From Herpetosiphon giganteus (GTDB lineage Bacteria; Chloroflexota; Chloroflexia; Chloroflexales; Herpetosiphonaceae), in the NCBI RefSeq assembly GCF_016907925.1, contig NZ_JAFBCZ010000007.1:1-64000 (forward strand): a stretch of DNA of 64,000 nt, written 5' to 3'. Of this stretch, positions 37,106 to 46,737 are shown piece by piece. Numbering within the stretch: position 1 is the stretch's first letter; the number at the start of each line of letters is the position of its first letter. The notes beneath the pieces were generated by a model. It saw only the letters and a list, made by a program, of their open reading frames with translations. It was not told the origin of the DNA and did not search any database. Both the position numbers and the translations under genes were made by a program.

Positions 37106-38201
37106 AGGCCACATAGACGTTGATTGGCACTGCCAATTGCACCACTAAGCCACCATCAACCCCATCATAGACATCCAAACAGCCATTCATCTCTTGCGCC
37201 CGGTAACGTAGCCAGCGCAAGCCGTGGCTGCCAGCTTGAATTAGGCCGTTGAGCAAGCCAATTCCATTATCGCGCACAATTAAAGAGAGCTGCTGTTCGT
37301 CGCCACGCAGGCTAATTTCGACGAGGCTGGCTTTGGCATGGCGCGCTACATTGCTGAGGGTTTCTTCCAAAGCGCGCACGAATAAGGCTTCGAGGGCTGG
37401 ACTAACCTGCTGGGGAATAGTTGTGGTTTGGAGCTGTACTTCAATTAACGTCGTAGCTCGCCAGCGTTCAATAATTGGCTTAAAGCGCTCGACTAAACTT
37501 GGTTGGCTGGCTTGGGGCTTAATATCATCAATTAATAAGCCTAAATCGCGAACACCATGATGCGCCTGATGATAGACGGCCTCAACCATCGCCGAGCGCT
37601 GCGCATGATCAATAATTGTCCTGATGAGTTCAAAGCGGCGTTGGGCAGTTTGTAGGCTACTGAGCATGCGCGCAGCAGGTTGATTGCTGGTTTCGAGGGG
37701 GCGCGGCTTAATGCTGATCAATAAAATACTTGGTACGCCAAGCACCAGCATACTAAACAACATCGGGTTGGCTTGACCAAGTTTGTTGCTGGTAAATAGC
37801 GCCACACTATAGCCCAACCATACTATCCCCAAGGTAGTACTGCTGCGGCGCGAAAGTTGGCTCGCCGTAGCCGCCAAAATAAGCCACGTATCAAATAACC
37901 ATGGGCTATACCAGCTCGTCGCAATTAAGGGCATAATCAGCGCCAGCCCAAATTCTAGCCATTGATCAAGCCATGGCCAGCGGGGCACTGGCCAGCGCCC
38001 AGCAGCACGCAAATATTGAGCCAGATAGCCAAAGCTCGCGATAGCTAGCCCTAAGCCCAAAAACTGAGTTTGTCGCCAGGCAGTCCAAACCAGTATGCAT
38101 GGCAAAAGCCCTGTACGTAGCGCATACAGGTTGCCGCTGGCCATCAAAAAATGGCGAACGTTGCGAATGAAACGGTTCATGAGGCTTGCCATCGTTGGCA
38201 T
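37104..38201 (-). CDS. Sensor histidine kinase-like protein (HisKA_3/NarL type)
   Basis: A 365-residue protein with about five to six membrane spans in residues 20-165 and a cytoplasmic kinase half. The HATPase region is clear: ALEETLSNVARHAKA (N box), LSLIVRDNGIGLLNG (G1) and GSHGLRWLRYRAQEMNG (G2). The expected H-box (LHDGV in this family) reads AHHGV at residues 213-217, with His in place of the acidic residue after the phospho-acceptor. No response regulator gene adjoins, so it is an orphan. Several ATGs near the start are possible. Confidence 0.75.
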   Translation of the reverse strand: MPTMASLMNRFIRNVRHFLMASGNLYALRTGLLPCILVWTAWRQTQFLGLGLAIASFGYLAQYLRAAGRWPVPRWPWLDQWLEFGLALIMPLIATSWYSPWLFDTWLILAATASQLSRRSSTTLGIVWLGYSVALFTSNKLGQANPMLFSMLVLGVPSILLISIKPRPLETSNQPAARMLSSLQTAQRRFELIRTIIDHAQRSAMVEAVYHQAHHGVRDLGLLIDDIKPQASQPSLVERFKPIIERWRATTLIEVQLQTTTIPQQVSPALEALFVRALEETLSNVARHAKASLVEISLRGDEQQLSLIVRDNGIGLLNGLIQAGSHGLRWLRYRAQEMNGCLDVYDGVDGGLVVQLAVPINVYVA

Positions 38202-38425
38202 CGTTGTGGTTTCGCAGCAGGCATGATCGACACCTTTCGTTCAAACTAGTGTAGCAGAAAGCCATGCTTGCGACAAGATTTGAACAAACTATCGACAAAG
38301 GATGAACAAAAGGTTTTAGGGCCTTGTAATCGGCTAAATGACGAGGCTTGGTAGCAGGTTTTGGTTGGGGTTTGGCTAAATTTGCAATTTTCGCAAAGCC
38401 GTGTATAATAGCGTCATAACGCGAT
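38202..38425. promoter_or_regulatory. tRNA-Gly promoter region
   Basis: TTGCAA at 38,382-38,387 and TATAAT at 38,404-38,409 (16-base spacing) precede the tRNA by about 16 bases. The rest of the gap shows nothing. Confidence 0.75.
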
Positions 38426-38501
<76 letters not shown>

Positions 38502-38507
38502 CGAATG

Positions 38508-38534
38508 ACTGCTGGTGAAAACCAGCAGTTTTTT
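38508..38534 (+). terminator. Rho-independent terminator after tRNA-Gly
   Basis: ACTGCTGG pairs with CCAGCAGT, followed by TTTTTT. Confidence 0.9.
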
Positions 38535-38563
38535 CTTGTAAATTAATCACTGAAAGGGCAAGA

Positions 38564-38866
38564 ATGCTCAGCTTAAATAGCAATCAACGCCAATATTTGC
38601 GCCGCTTGGCCCACGATTTCAAGCCAATTGTGCAAGTTGGCAAGCAAGGGCTTTCAAGCACGGTGGTAGCTGCTGTCGCCTCCGCACTTGATGCACATGA
38701 ATTGATCAAAGTGAAATTTGTTGAATTTAAAGAAGAACGCCGCGAATTAACCGATCAATTGGTGGCTGATACTGAGGCTGCATTGGTGGCGTTGGTGGGC
38801 AATGTGGCAATTTTGTATCGGCCCAGCCGCATTCAAGATAAACAAGTGATTGTGTTGCCACGTTAG
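38564..38866 (+). CDS. yhbY: YhbY-type RNA-binding protein (CRM domain)
   Basis: A 100-residue single-domain protein. LNSNQRQYLRRLAHDFKPIVQVGKQGL contains the CRM-domain GxxG-like loop GKQG, and the ending VAILYRPSR is typical. Family members bind pre-50S ribosomal particles and assist assembly. GAAAGGG precedes the ATG. It stands alone after the tRNA. Confidence 0.92.
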   Translation: MLSLNSNQRQYLRRLAHDFKPIVQVGKQGLSSTVVAAVASALDAHELIKVKFVEFKEERRELTDQLVADTEAALVALVGNVAILYRPSRIQDKQVIVLPR

Positions 38867-38904
38867 ATCTTGGATGTTGAGGCTTTTAGCTGAGTTGATA
38901 TTGT

Positions 38905-38980
38905 TTCGCCACCCTTCCGTCCCTCCGCCGGAGGGAAACGCAGGGGGTTTTCATCCCCCTGCACCCCCTAAAGGACAATT
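38905..38980. repeat. GC-rich hairpin element
   Basis: CCCTCCGCCGGAGGG and CAGGGGGTTTTCATCCCCCTG form two adjacent hairpins in the gap after yhbY (38,867-39,224). It may end the yhbY transcript or be a dispersed repeat. The rest of the gap has a TATAAT at 39,096-39,101, a candidate -10 for the next gene. Confidence 0.55.
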
Positions 38981-39224
38981 AATGGGATGAAATGGTAGCG
39001 TGGATCAATCAAATATAGGTTGTTTGATGCACAGCAATCAAGCTCAGCAAACTCAATTAATCTGGCAGCAGGCTAGCAGAATTAAGGCTTTCTGCTATAA
39101 TACATAATGTTGGGCCACGGCCCTTGATAATTTGACGCGATAGAATGCGGATGAGGCGCACAATGCAAGGTGCGCCTTTTGTGCGATTAGCCGCCGCGTT
39201 TAACGCAGTAAATAGTGATGTGCT

Positions 39225-40796
39225 ATGGAATATCAACCAAATCTTAGTAATATTCGACCAGGCAATGGCGGGGTTATTCAAGCAGTCGCAGCAGGCAGCA
39301 CTGGTGCGCAACTTGGGCTACAAGCTGGCGACGCGATTCTGCAAGTCAACGGTCGGGTGATGCGCGATGTGATTGATTTTCGCTTTGCCATGACTGAAGA
39401 CCAGGTTGAGTTGCTGGTACGTCAAGCTGGCGAAGAACGCAGCATCCAACTCACCAAAAACCCCGATGATATGCTGGGCCTCGATTTTGTCGAGCCACTC
39501 TTCGATCGCCTCCGAACCTGCAACAATAAATGCCCGTTCTGCTTTTTAACCCAAATGCCCAAAGGATTTCGCAAAACACTCTACCTTAAGGACGATGACT
39601 ATCGCTTGTCGTTTTTGTATGGTAACTTTGTAACATTGACGAATCTCAAGGAGGATGACTGGGATCGGATTGCAGAACAGCGCCTAGGCCCAATGTATAT
39701 TTCAGTCCACGCGACTGATCGTACCTTGCGGGCAATTCTGCTGGGCAAACCTGATGTTCCCGATGTGTTGGCGCAAATTCGGCGCTTGGGCGATTTGGGC
39801 ATCGAGGTGCATACCCAAGTGGTGGCATGCCCACAGTTAAACGATGGCCCAGCCTTGGCCCAAACCATCCATGAATTGGGCCAGTTGTACCCAATCGTCC
39901 AAAGTATCGCGATTGTGCCAGTTGGCCTAACCCGCTATCGCTTTGAAGGTAAGAAACCGCAAAGCATCAAAGCCGCCATCCGCGTGCACGAAAGCGCCGA
40001 ATGGATTGATAGCAACTGGGAAGCTCAGCCAATTTGGCAAGAGGAAGCGCCTGTTGCCAACGAGCTGTTTCAAGCTGCCAAAGAAGGCAATCTTGGCTTT
40101 TGCGCCCGCTTAGGCGCAGCCACCGAAGTTGAATTGCGGCCATATCGCGGCGATGAAGCCGCTGCGGTGATCGACATTTGCGAACCGTTTCAAGAATATT
40201 ACATGGCCGAACATGGCTCGGTCTTGGTCTATCCTTCCGATGAGTTTTATCTGTTGGCTGGCCGCGAACAGCCAGATGGCTCGTTGTACGAAGGCTATGA
40301 CCAATTAGAAAACGGCGTTGGTTTGGTGCGTCAGTTCCAAGACGAATGGGCAGAAATTGTGCCATCGCTGCCAAACGCTGTCGATAAACCAACCAGAATG
40401 CTGATGGCGTGTGCCACCTTGGCCGCTCCAGTCTTGCAACAAGTCGCCGAGCAACTTAGTCGAATCGAAAACCTGACTGTTGAATTATGCCCTGTCGTCA
40501 ATCAATTCTTTGGCGATATGGTGACCGTTTCGGGCTTGCTGACCGGCGGCGATGTGGTTGCCGAGTTACAAAAGCATGGCCCGGCTGATATTGTGATGCT
40601 GCCGAAAGTGATGTTTGATCACTCCGGAACTCGCACAATTGACGAATGGACTGTTGAACAAATTGCAACCGCACTTGGTGCGCAAGTGACTATGGCCCGT
40701 ATGCCGCATGAAATTCGGCGGGTCGTGCGCCAACTTAGCCGCCAAGCAAAACCGCGCTCGCAGCGCCGTTTCATGGCTCAGGCTTCAATGCGCTAG
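39225..40796 (+). CDS. PDZ/radical SAM/DUF512 protein
   Basis: A 523-residue protein. Residues 1-75 are a PDZ-like domain (GSTGAQLGLQAGDAILQVNG). The radical-SAM cluster motif CNNKCPFCFL follows near residue 100 and the DUF512 domain occupies the C-terminal half (MMAC-type CATLAAPVLQ; DIVMLPKVMFDHSG). This PDZ-SAM-DUF512 order is a conserved but uncharacterised family in many anaerobes and Chloroflexota. An Fe-S cluster enzyme is expected; substrate unknown. The HD-GYP gene starts 46 bases later. Confidence 0.88.
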   Translation: MEYQPNLSNIRPGNGGVIQAVAAGSTGAQLGLQAGDAILQVNGRVMRDVIDFRFAMTEDQVELLVRQAGEERSIQLTKNPDDMLGLDFVEPLFDRLRTCNNKCPFCFLTQMPKGFRKTLYLKDDDYRLSFLYGNFVTLTNLKEDDWDRIAEQRLGPMYISVHATDRTLRAILLGKPDVPDVLAQIRRLGDLGIEVHTQVVACPQLNDGPALAQTIHELGQLYPIVQSIAIVPVGLTRYRFEGKKPQSIKAAIRVHESAEWIDSNWEAQPIWQEEAPVANELFQAAKEGNLGFCARLGAATEVELRPYRGDEAAAVIDICEPFQEYYMAEHGSVLVYPSDEFYLLAGREQPDGSLYEGYDQLENGVGLVRQFQDEWAEIVPSLPNAVDKPTRMLMACATLAAPVLQQVAEQLSRIENLTVELCPVVNQFFGDMVTVSGLLTGGDVVAELQKHGPADIVMLPKVMFDHSGTRTIDEWTVEQIATALGAQVTMARMPHEIRRVVRQLSRQAKPRSQRRFMAQASMR

Positions 40797-40842
40797 CCCA
40801 CCAACCACCTGCGAGTGCTACCCAACCCAGTGGAGCATGAGT

Positions 40843-42558
40843 ATGACATTGCAGACGGTTGTGCAGGATAGTGCCTTTGAGTTGGAACACGTATTGGCGG
40901 TGATTGAACGGGCCGATGCTATTGCCAGTAGCATGTCGCTCGACCCATTACTGAATCGCATGTTGGATTTATTGATCGAGATCGCTGGCGGCGAAGCTGG
41001 CACGCTCTATCTGGTTGAAGCAGACGAGATTGTGTTTCAGGTCGTCCACGGCGATCCCGCCAGCCAACATTTGATTGGCGTGCGTTTGCCGATTGATGTT
41101 GGCTTGGTTGGCGCAACAATTGCCGCTACCCAGCCACTCTGGATCGAAGATATTAACAACGATCCGCGCTGGGATCGGCGTTTGGGCGAGGCTAACAGCC
41201 TGCAATTGCGCTCGCTCTTGTCGTTGCCGCTCTTGCTCGAAGAACAAGTCGTTGGCGTGATTCAGATTTTCAATCCGCAACGCTCGGAGCCACGCTTGCT
41301 TAAATTGCTGGGCAATCGCATGGCTGCCGAAGTGGAAAAAGCGCGCTTGTTGAAAAAAAGCCAGCAACGCGAATCGCGCTTGAGTGCGTTGGTCGAGATT
41401 GTTGGCCATATTGGCTCGACGCTCGATCGTACAACATTGCTGAATCTAATCATCGATTATGCACGGATTTTGCTCGATGCCGAGGCCAGTTCGCTATTTT
41501 TAACCGAGCCTGAAAGCGGCGATTTGATTTTGCAGCATTCGACTGGCTATATGCACGAACGAGTGCAGGCGGTGCGTTTGGCCAAGGGCCGTGGCATCGC
41601 AGGTTATGTTGCTGCCACTGGCGAGACGATTTGCGTTGGCGATGTCAAACGCGATCAACGCCACGATGGCAGCGTCGATGAGATGACTGGCTTTGCGACG
41701 CGCTCGATTTTGGCAGTGCCATTGCAGACTCGTTGCATTACCTTTGGCCGCGAACGTGCACAATCTGAGGAGCATCTGATTGGGTGCATCGAGGTTTTGA
41801 ACAAACGCGCTGGTCGGTTTGATGCCGATGATACCTTGTTGTTGCAAACCTTGGCCCGTCAAGCAGCGACAGTGCTAGAAATTGCCGATTTGTATGCCGA
41901 TGTTAACGAGCTGTTTTTGGATGTTATTCAAGCGCTGACGGCAGCGATCGATGCCAAAGACCCGTATACCGAAGGCCATTCCATGCGGGTTTCGGAATTT
42001 GCAGTGGCGATTGCTGAAGAGTTGGAGCTAGACCCAAGCTTTATTCATCATCTGCGGATTGGCGCAATTTTGCACGATGTTGGCAAAATTGGCATTAGCG
42101 ATGGGGTGCTGAAAAAGCCTGGACGTTTGACCGACGCTGAATTTGGCGAGATGAAATCGCATCCAGAAATTGGCGAACGGATTCTCGGCCATATTCGCAT
42201 GTTGCAAACTGAGTTGCCAGTGATCATTCAGCATCACGAGCGGCTTGATGGCAGTGGCTATCCGTATGGCTTAGCCCGAGGCCAAATTTCGCTCGGCGGG
42301 CGGATTGTAGCCGTCGCCGATGCCTTTGATGCTATGACCTCTGACCGACCGTATCGCAGAGGCTTACCAATTGAAGAAGCGTTTCGGCGTTTGCGCGCAG
42401 GAGCCGACACAGAGTTTGATGCAGTCTGTGTTGAAGCGCTCTGGCAAGCAATAAATCGTGGGCGAGTTCGTTCGCAACGCCTGCGTGATGATAGCGGCGA
42501 GCATCGGATTATCAACGATGTCGCGCCATTTCGTACTCCCCTAACACCATCGGCTTGA
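40843..42558 (+). CDS. GAF-GAF-HD-GYP cyclic-di-GMP phosphodiesterase
   Basis: A 571-residue soluble protein. GGAG lies seven bases before the ATG at 40843, better than the ATG at 40837 or a long upstream extension. GAF domains span about residues 25-180 and 205-375. The HD-GYP domain (about 385-555) has HSMRVSEFA, ILHDVGKIGI, HPEIGERIL, HHERLDGSGYPYG and DAFDAMTSDRPYR, all key residues intact. It would hydrolyse c-di-GMP under control of a small molecule bound by GAF. A link to the polysaccharide cluster 6 kb away is inference. Confidence 0.93.
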   Translation: MTLQTVVQDSAFELEHVLAVIERADAIASSMSLDPLLNRMLDLLIEIAGGEAGTLYLVEADEIVFQVVHGDPASQHLIGVRLPIDVGLVGATIAATQPLWIEDINNDPRWDRRLGEANSLQLRSLLSLPLLLEEQVVGVIQIFNPQRSEPRLLKLLGNRMAAEVEKARLLKKSQQRESRLSALVEIVGHIGSTLDRTTLLNLIIDYARILLDAEASSLFLTEPESGDLILQHSTGYMHERVQAVRLAKGRGIAGYVAATGETICVGDVKRDQRHDGSVDEMTGFATRSILAVPLQTRCITFGRERAQSEEHLIGCIEVLNKRAGRFDADDTLLLQTLARQAATVLEIADLYADVNELFLDVIQALTAAIDAKDPYTEGHSMRVSEFAVAIAEELELDPSFIHHLRIGAILHDVGKIGISDGVLKKPGRLTDAEFGEMKSHPEIGERILGHIRMLQTELPVIIQHHERLDGSGYPYGLARGQISLGGRIVAVADAFDAMTSDRPYRRGLPIEEAFRRLRAGADTEFDAVCVEALWQAINRGRVRSQRLRDDSGEHRIINDVAPFRTPLTPSA

Positions 42559-42682
42559 GCAGGCTGGGTCATTCGGGCATTTGCGCGGGCTAATGGTGGG
42601 GTTGGTTGTCAGCAGATTGCTGCTTGACATAGATTTAGTCTGATGAAAGGAAAACTCGCACTTTGCGCGAGTTGTAATAGAT

Positions 42683-44023
42683 ATGCCATTCCAACGCCCA
42701 AAACGCCGTAGCCCAGAGCGCGGCCCGCAATCAAACTCACGTCCTGCGCGGCCAGGCCGACCTGGCGCACGCTCCAATCAAGCGCCTGCTCGTGGCCCAC
42801 GCCATGATTCCGCTGGCCGCCCAAGTGGTGCGCCAAGCCGTGGCCCACGCCATGATCCTGCTGGCCGCCCAACTGGCGCGCCAACACCCGCCGGCGCACC
42901 ACGTCGCCGTGCCTTTGTGCACCTGCCAACCGTTGATATGAGCCGCCCGTTGTTTGCGGTGCAAACGCAACCAGGGGTTGGCCAATTGTTGTTGGCTGAA
43001 ATTAATGCCACCTTGCAAAAACCAATGTTGGTTGCTCAGCGCCATGTCACCCAAAAAGATGATATGTTGCTGTTTCACACCGACACCAACTCCAAAGAAT
43101 TGTTTAATTTGCGCGCTGCCGAAGATTTATTTGTGGTAGCGGCGCGGGCCTTCAATATTGCTCCCGATCAAGGCGGCTTGAAGCAAATTCATGCTTCGGT
43201 CAAAAATAGTATGCTAGTGCCAACTGCGCTGCGGGTTTTCACCCTCAACGGCGGGCGCACGCCCAAAATCACCACCTTTCGGGTGGTTACGCGGGTAACT
43301 GGCAAACAAGATTTTGCCCGTAAAGCCGTGGGTATCGCCGTGGCCGATGCGGTGCGCGATTCGTGGCCAGGCCGCTGGAAATTGGTCGAAGAAGAAGCTG
43401 ATGTTGAAGTATGGGTTACGCTGTTTGGCAGCGAAATCATTGTAGCGATTCGGCTTTCGACTGGCGGCATGCGTCATCGCATTAACCGAATTGTCGATCG
43501 GCCTGCGGCGTTGCGGCCTGCAATTGCTGCGGCGATGGTTCGGCTTTCCAATCCCCAACCAAACGATGTATTTTTAGATGCCATGGCTGGCACAGGTACG
43601 ATCATTGCTGAACGGGCAGCAGTTGGGCCGTTTGAGCGGCTGATTGCTGGCGATAAAAGCCGTGAAGCCGTCAAAGCCTTGAGCCGAAATCTGGCAAGTG
43701 TCGGCGGCGATTTAGCAATTCGCCGTTTAGATGCAACTGACTTACCATTCCAACCAGGCGAAATCAACAAACTCGTCACCAATTTGCCCTTTGGTAAACA
43801 AGTCAACAATATCGATGAATTGCATCAATTGTATTCAGGGGTGTGTGCTGAATGGGCGCGAATTGTTGCGCCTGGTGGCATCATCGTCGCGCTAGCCGCC
43901 GAAATCGATGTGCTACGCGAAAAGATCAATGCCACCCCTGAATTACGAGTTCGTGGTACGTTCCCAATCGCTGTGTTGGGCCAAACTGCCACGATTGTGC
44001 AACTTGAACGTCGTAGAATGTAG
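42683..44023 (+). CDS. THUMP-domain RNA guanine-N2-methyltransferase with Arg/Pro-rich N-tail
   Basis: A 446-residue protein. Residues 1-80 are a basic, low-complexity tail with tandem RGPRHDxAGRPxGAP units. A THUMP-like RNA-binding region follows (about 95-265) and then a Rossmann methyltransferase with FLDAMAGTGTIIAERAA and the catalytic NLPFGKQ (NPPY-type, as in Trm14/RlmL). It probably methylates tRNA or rRNA guanine. No good ribosome site is seen; a hairpin AACTCGC/GCGAGTT lies just upstream. The tail resembles RGG-like RNA-binding tails. Confidence 0.85.
   Translation: MPFQRPKRRSPERGPQSNSRPARPGRPGARSNQAPARGPRHDSAGRPSGAPSRGPRHDPAGRPTGAPTPAGAPRRRAFVHLPTVDMSRPLFAVQTQPGVGQLLLAEINATLQKPMLVAQRHVTQKDDMLLFHTDTNSKELFNLRAAEDLFVVAARAFNIAPDQGGLKQIHASVKNSMLVPTALRVFTLNGGRTPKITTFRVVTRVTGKQDFARKAVGIAVADAVRDSWPGRWKLVEEEADVEVWVTLFGSEIIVAIRLSTGGMRHRINRIVDRPAALRPAIAAAMVRLSNPQPNDVFLDAMAGTGTIIAERAAVGPFERLIAGDKSREAVKALSRNLASVGGDLAIRRLDATDLPFQPGEINKLVTNLPFGKQVNNIDELHQLYSGVCAEWARIVAPGGIIVALAAEIDVLREKINATPELRVRGTFPIAVLGQTATIVQLERRRM
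42775..42893 (+). repeat. In-frame tandem repeat in the methyltransferase N-tail
   Basis: Two and a half copies of a 51-base unit containing CGTGGCCCACGCCATGAT and CTGGCCGCCCAA encode the RGPRHDxAGRP unit. Unit length is a multiple of three, so copy-number change would keep the frame. Confidence 0.75.
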
Positions 44024-44065
44024 CGATGGTTGCCCTTGGGCAGCGATGGCGAAAGAGGTATAGCT

Positions 44066-45433
44066 ATGGAAAAACCAATTGTGGCGATTGTTGGCCGACC
44101 GAATGTTGGCAAATCGACCTTGTTTAATAAGCTGATTGGCGAGCGCCGGGCAATTATTGCCGACGAAGCTGGCACAACCCGCGACCGCCAATATGGCGAA
44201 ACGATTTGGAATGGCCGCGTCTTTACGATTGTCGATACTGCTGGTTTGTTGGTTGGCGATGACGACCCCAACTTGCCGTTGGCCGAAATTGTGCGCCGCA
44301 CCCACCAACAAGCGCAACTGGCTATCGATGAAGCCGATGTCATTGTATTTATGGTCGACGTGCGCGAAGGTTTGATCGCTGCTGATGAAGAAGTGGCTGC
44401 CTTGTTGCGCCGCAGCAGCAAGCCCGTCGTTTTGGGCGTAAACAAAGCCGATACCGAAGATCGCCGCCAAAATGCGGTTGAATTCTACAACCTTGGTTTG
44501 GGCGACCCAATTGCGTTGAGCGCCTATCACGGCACTGGCTCAGGCGATTTGCTTGATGAGATCGTAAACAATTTGCCTGCTGGCCAAGAAGAGGAAGAAG
44601 ACGACAATTCGCTGAAAATTGCGATTGTCGGGCGGCCAAACGTCGGTAAATCAAGCTTGCTGAATAAATTGGTCGGCGAAGAACGGGTCGTTGTCAGCAA
44701 TATTCCTGGCACAACTCGCGATTCAATCGATACTAAATTGACCTATAAAGGCACGCCAATTACCTTGATCGATACCGCTGGGATTCGGCGGCGGGGTTCG
44801 ATTGAGCAAGGGATTGAACGCTACAGCGTGTTGCGCACGATGAAAGCGATCGAGCGTTGCCAAATTGCCTTGCTGTTGATCGATGCCAAAGAAGGCCCAA
44901 CCGCCCAAGATACCCACGTGGCTGGCATGGTTTTGGAGGCCAACAAAGGCTTGGCGATTATTGTCAATAAATGGGACTTGATCGATAAAGCCAAATTTAG
45001 CTACGAAGATGCCAAAACCACCATGTCGGAAGTATTTCACTTTGCGCCATACGCACCAATTGAGTTTATCTCGGCCAAAACTGGCCAGCGTGCAACCAAA
45101 GTGCTCGATATTGCCCAAACTATCCAGAGCGAACGCGCCAAACGGATTAGCACCTCGGATATTAACAACCTGTTGCGGGCGGCGGTGCGTGAACACCCAC
45201 CAACAGCTATGCACAAAGGCGCACACTTACGCTTGTTCTACGCGACTCAAGCGCAGGCCGAGCCACCAGTCTTCTTATTCTTCTCGAATGCGCCTGAGCA
45301 AGTGCACTTTGGCTACAAGCGCTACCTCGAAAACCGCATTCGCGAGCAATATGGCTTTATTGGCACGCCAATTATTTTGGTGTTCAAAGGCCGCGAAGAA
45401 GAGCAAACAGTCTCGGTTTCTGGCAAACGCTAA
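44066..45433 (+). CDS. der: Ribosome-assembly GTPase Der (EngA)
   Basis: A 455-residue protein of usual length with two GTPase domains and a KH-like C-terminus. G1 motifs GRPNVGKS occur at residues 8-15 and again near 193, G3 motifs DTAGL and DTAGI and G4 motifs NKAD and NKWD are all present. It is essential for 50S ribosomal subunit maturation. AAAGAGG precedes the ATG at 44066. Confidence 0.97.
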   Translation: MEKPIVAIVGRPNVGKSTLFNKLIGERRAIIADEAGTTRDRQYGETIWNGRVFTIVDTAGLLVGDDDPNLPLAEIVRRTHQQAQLAIDEADVIVFMVDVREGLIAADEEVAALLRRSSKPVVLGVNKADTEDRRQNAVEFYNLGLGDPIALSAYHGTGSGDLLDEIVNNLPAGQEEEEDDNSLKIAIVGRPNVGKSSLLNKLVGEERVVVSNIPGTTRDSIDTKLTYKGTPITLIDTAGIRRRGSIEQGIERYSVLRTMKAIERCQIALLLIDAKEGPTAQDTHVAGMVLEANKGLAIIVNKWDLIDKAKFSYEDAKTTMSEVFHFAPYAPIEFISAKTGQRATKVLDIAQTIQSERAKRISTSDINNLLRAAVREHPPTAMHKGAHLRLFYATQAQAEPPVFLFFSNAPEQVHFGYKRYLENRIREQYGFIGTPIILVFKGREEEQTVSVSGKR

Positions 45434-45457
45434 GTTTCGTAACGCTGAACTAATCCA

Positions 45458-45495
45458 AAAAGCACTTCAATCAATCACGATTGAGGTGCTTTTAT
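45458..45495. terminator. Bidirectional terminator between der and the ABC cassette
   Basis: AAAAAGCACTTCAATC pairs with GATTGAGGTGCTTTT around a short loop, with A/T runs on both sides, between convergent genes. Confidence 0.88.
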
Positions 45496-46007
45496 GTTGT
45501 AGGTTGGTAAAACCACTTTTGCTGCTGGCAACGATAGAGTGTAAAAACTGCAATGATTGGGGGTAAAATAAAGGTAATCGCATTGATAAACGATAAGATC
45601 GTGGCTGGTTCTAGAATATTTTCAATTGTTTGTTGATTAACCGAGATAATTTGTTCAATTAACGGAGTACGAAATGAGCTTGAAAATAGATTATCAAATA
45701 CTATGATTATGATAAGATGAATTTCAATTGAAAAGAATAGCATGTAGAGATAATGATATATTTTTATCGATGATAATTTACGCTTTAGAAACACTAGTAT
45801 TGCTGTATAAATTAACGAAGGTATGCTCAGAAACATAGCAATAACAATAAATAATCGAATAATAATTGAAGTATGATTGTTGAACGAAACTAGAAAGGAT
45901 ATGCTTAAGTAGATGAGAAAGGCAATCAATGCATACAACAAAGCTTTTTTAATTCCAAACCAAACTATTTTAGCTAATGGAATCGATGCTGAAGGAATTG
46001 TATACAT
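45492..46007 (-). CDS. Hypothetical AT-rich membrane protein, end of ABC cassette
   Basis: A 171-residue protein with about four membrane spans (ALLYALIAFLIYLSISFLV, IIIRLFIVIAMFLSIPSLI, a mid segment HLIIIIVFDNLF and AITFILPPIIAVFTLY). AGGAGC precedes the ATG. No family was recognised. Base composition is much lower in GC than in the flanking housekeeping genes. It lies 13 bases after the ABC membrane protein gene, so it is probably the last gene of the cassette; an accessory or immunity membrane protein is possible. Confidence 0.6.
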   Translation of the reverse strand: MYTIPSASIPLAKIVWFGIKKALLYALIAFLIYLSISFLVSFNNHTSIIIRLFIVIAMFLSIPSLIYTAILVFLKRKLSSIKIYHYLYMLFFSIEIHLIIIIVFDNLFSSSFRTPLIEQIISVNQQTIENILEPATILSFINAITFILPPIIAVFTLYRCQQQKWFYQPTT

Positions 46008-46020
46008 TAGCTGCTCCTGT

Positions 46021-46737
46021 TTACTCGGTTCTGGGCAAAATCAGGGCTTCTTCGCGGCCATACAACCACCAAGCCCACAAGGCAGTAATTAGCCCCAAAC
46101 TGCCAAGCATAAGCACATTCCAATGGCGCTCAGCCAGCAATACCTGAAAAGCAGCATGGCTATCTAAGGGGAAGAAAAGATATTGCTTAATTTGCTCAAG
46201 CCGCGTGCGCTGCTTCATGACCATTGGCAACCACCAAAATGGCGCAACCCATTGGCTCAAGAGAATAAATGAAATCAACATTGCGCCAATCAGGCTGTAG
46301 CGGGTGATGCGGGTCATCCAATGGCCGAGGCTGAGCGCGCTAAACATCAACAAATTGCTATAGCCAAAAATCAACCAATCGTTGGCCACAAGCCATGTGC
46401 AGAGCATTGCAACCAGCCAACTTGGCCCAATGATCAGGCAGCTACGCATCCACCACAAGCGCCGAATGCCAAGGCCAGTCGCGGCACTTAGTTCAATAGT
46501 TGGATCGTCGATTAAGCAGCCAACACTCAGCCAGGCGATAATGGTTGGCATAATTGCTTGGACAACAAGCATTGCATTGTGATAGCTGGCGGTCAGCGCC
46601 CACAGGGCCAAGCTGGTCGTAATGCTTAAACTGCTGATCCAGCGCCAACGCACGATTCGCGCTTGTAAACGCCAAAGCGTCAAGGGTTGGCGCAGGCTGG
46701 GGTTACGATTTAGGCGCTGGCTTGTTGCATCATCCAT
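46021..46737 (-). CDS. ABC transporter-associated membrane protein (ABC-2-like)
   Basis: A 238-residue protein with about six membrane segments (ISSLSITTSLALWALTASYH; LLMFSALSLGHW; LIGAMLISFILLSQWVAPFW; LMLGSLGLITALWAWWLYG). It overlaps the ATPase gene end by 28 bases, so the two are coupled. The layout resembles ABC-2 permease halves of peptide or lantibiotic self-protection transporters. The specific family could not be named. Confidence 0.65.
   Translation of the reverse strand: MDDATSQRLNRNPSLRQPLTLWRLQARIVRWRWISSLSITTSLALWALTASYHNAMLVVQAIMPTIIAWLSVGCLIDDPTIELSAATGLGIRRLWWMRSCLIIGPSWLVAMLCTWLVANDWLIFGYSNLLMFSALSLGHWMTRITRYSLIGAMLISFILLSQWVAPFWWLPMVMKQRTRLEQIKQYLFFPLDSHAAFQVLLAERHWNVLMLGSLGLITALWAWWLYGREEALILPRTE

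Noticed and set aside
42737-43078. Antisense frame opposite the methyltransferase N-tail
   Set aside because: Open only because the tandem GC-rich repeat lacks stops on both strands; the plus frame carries the real domains.
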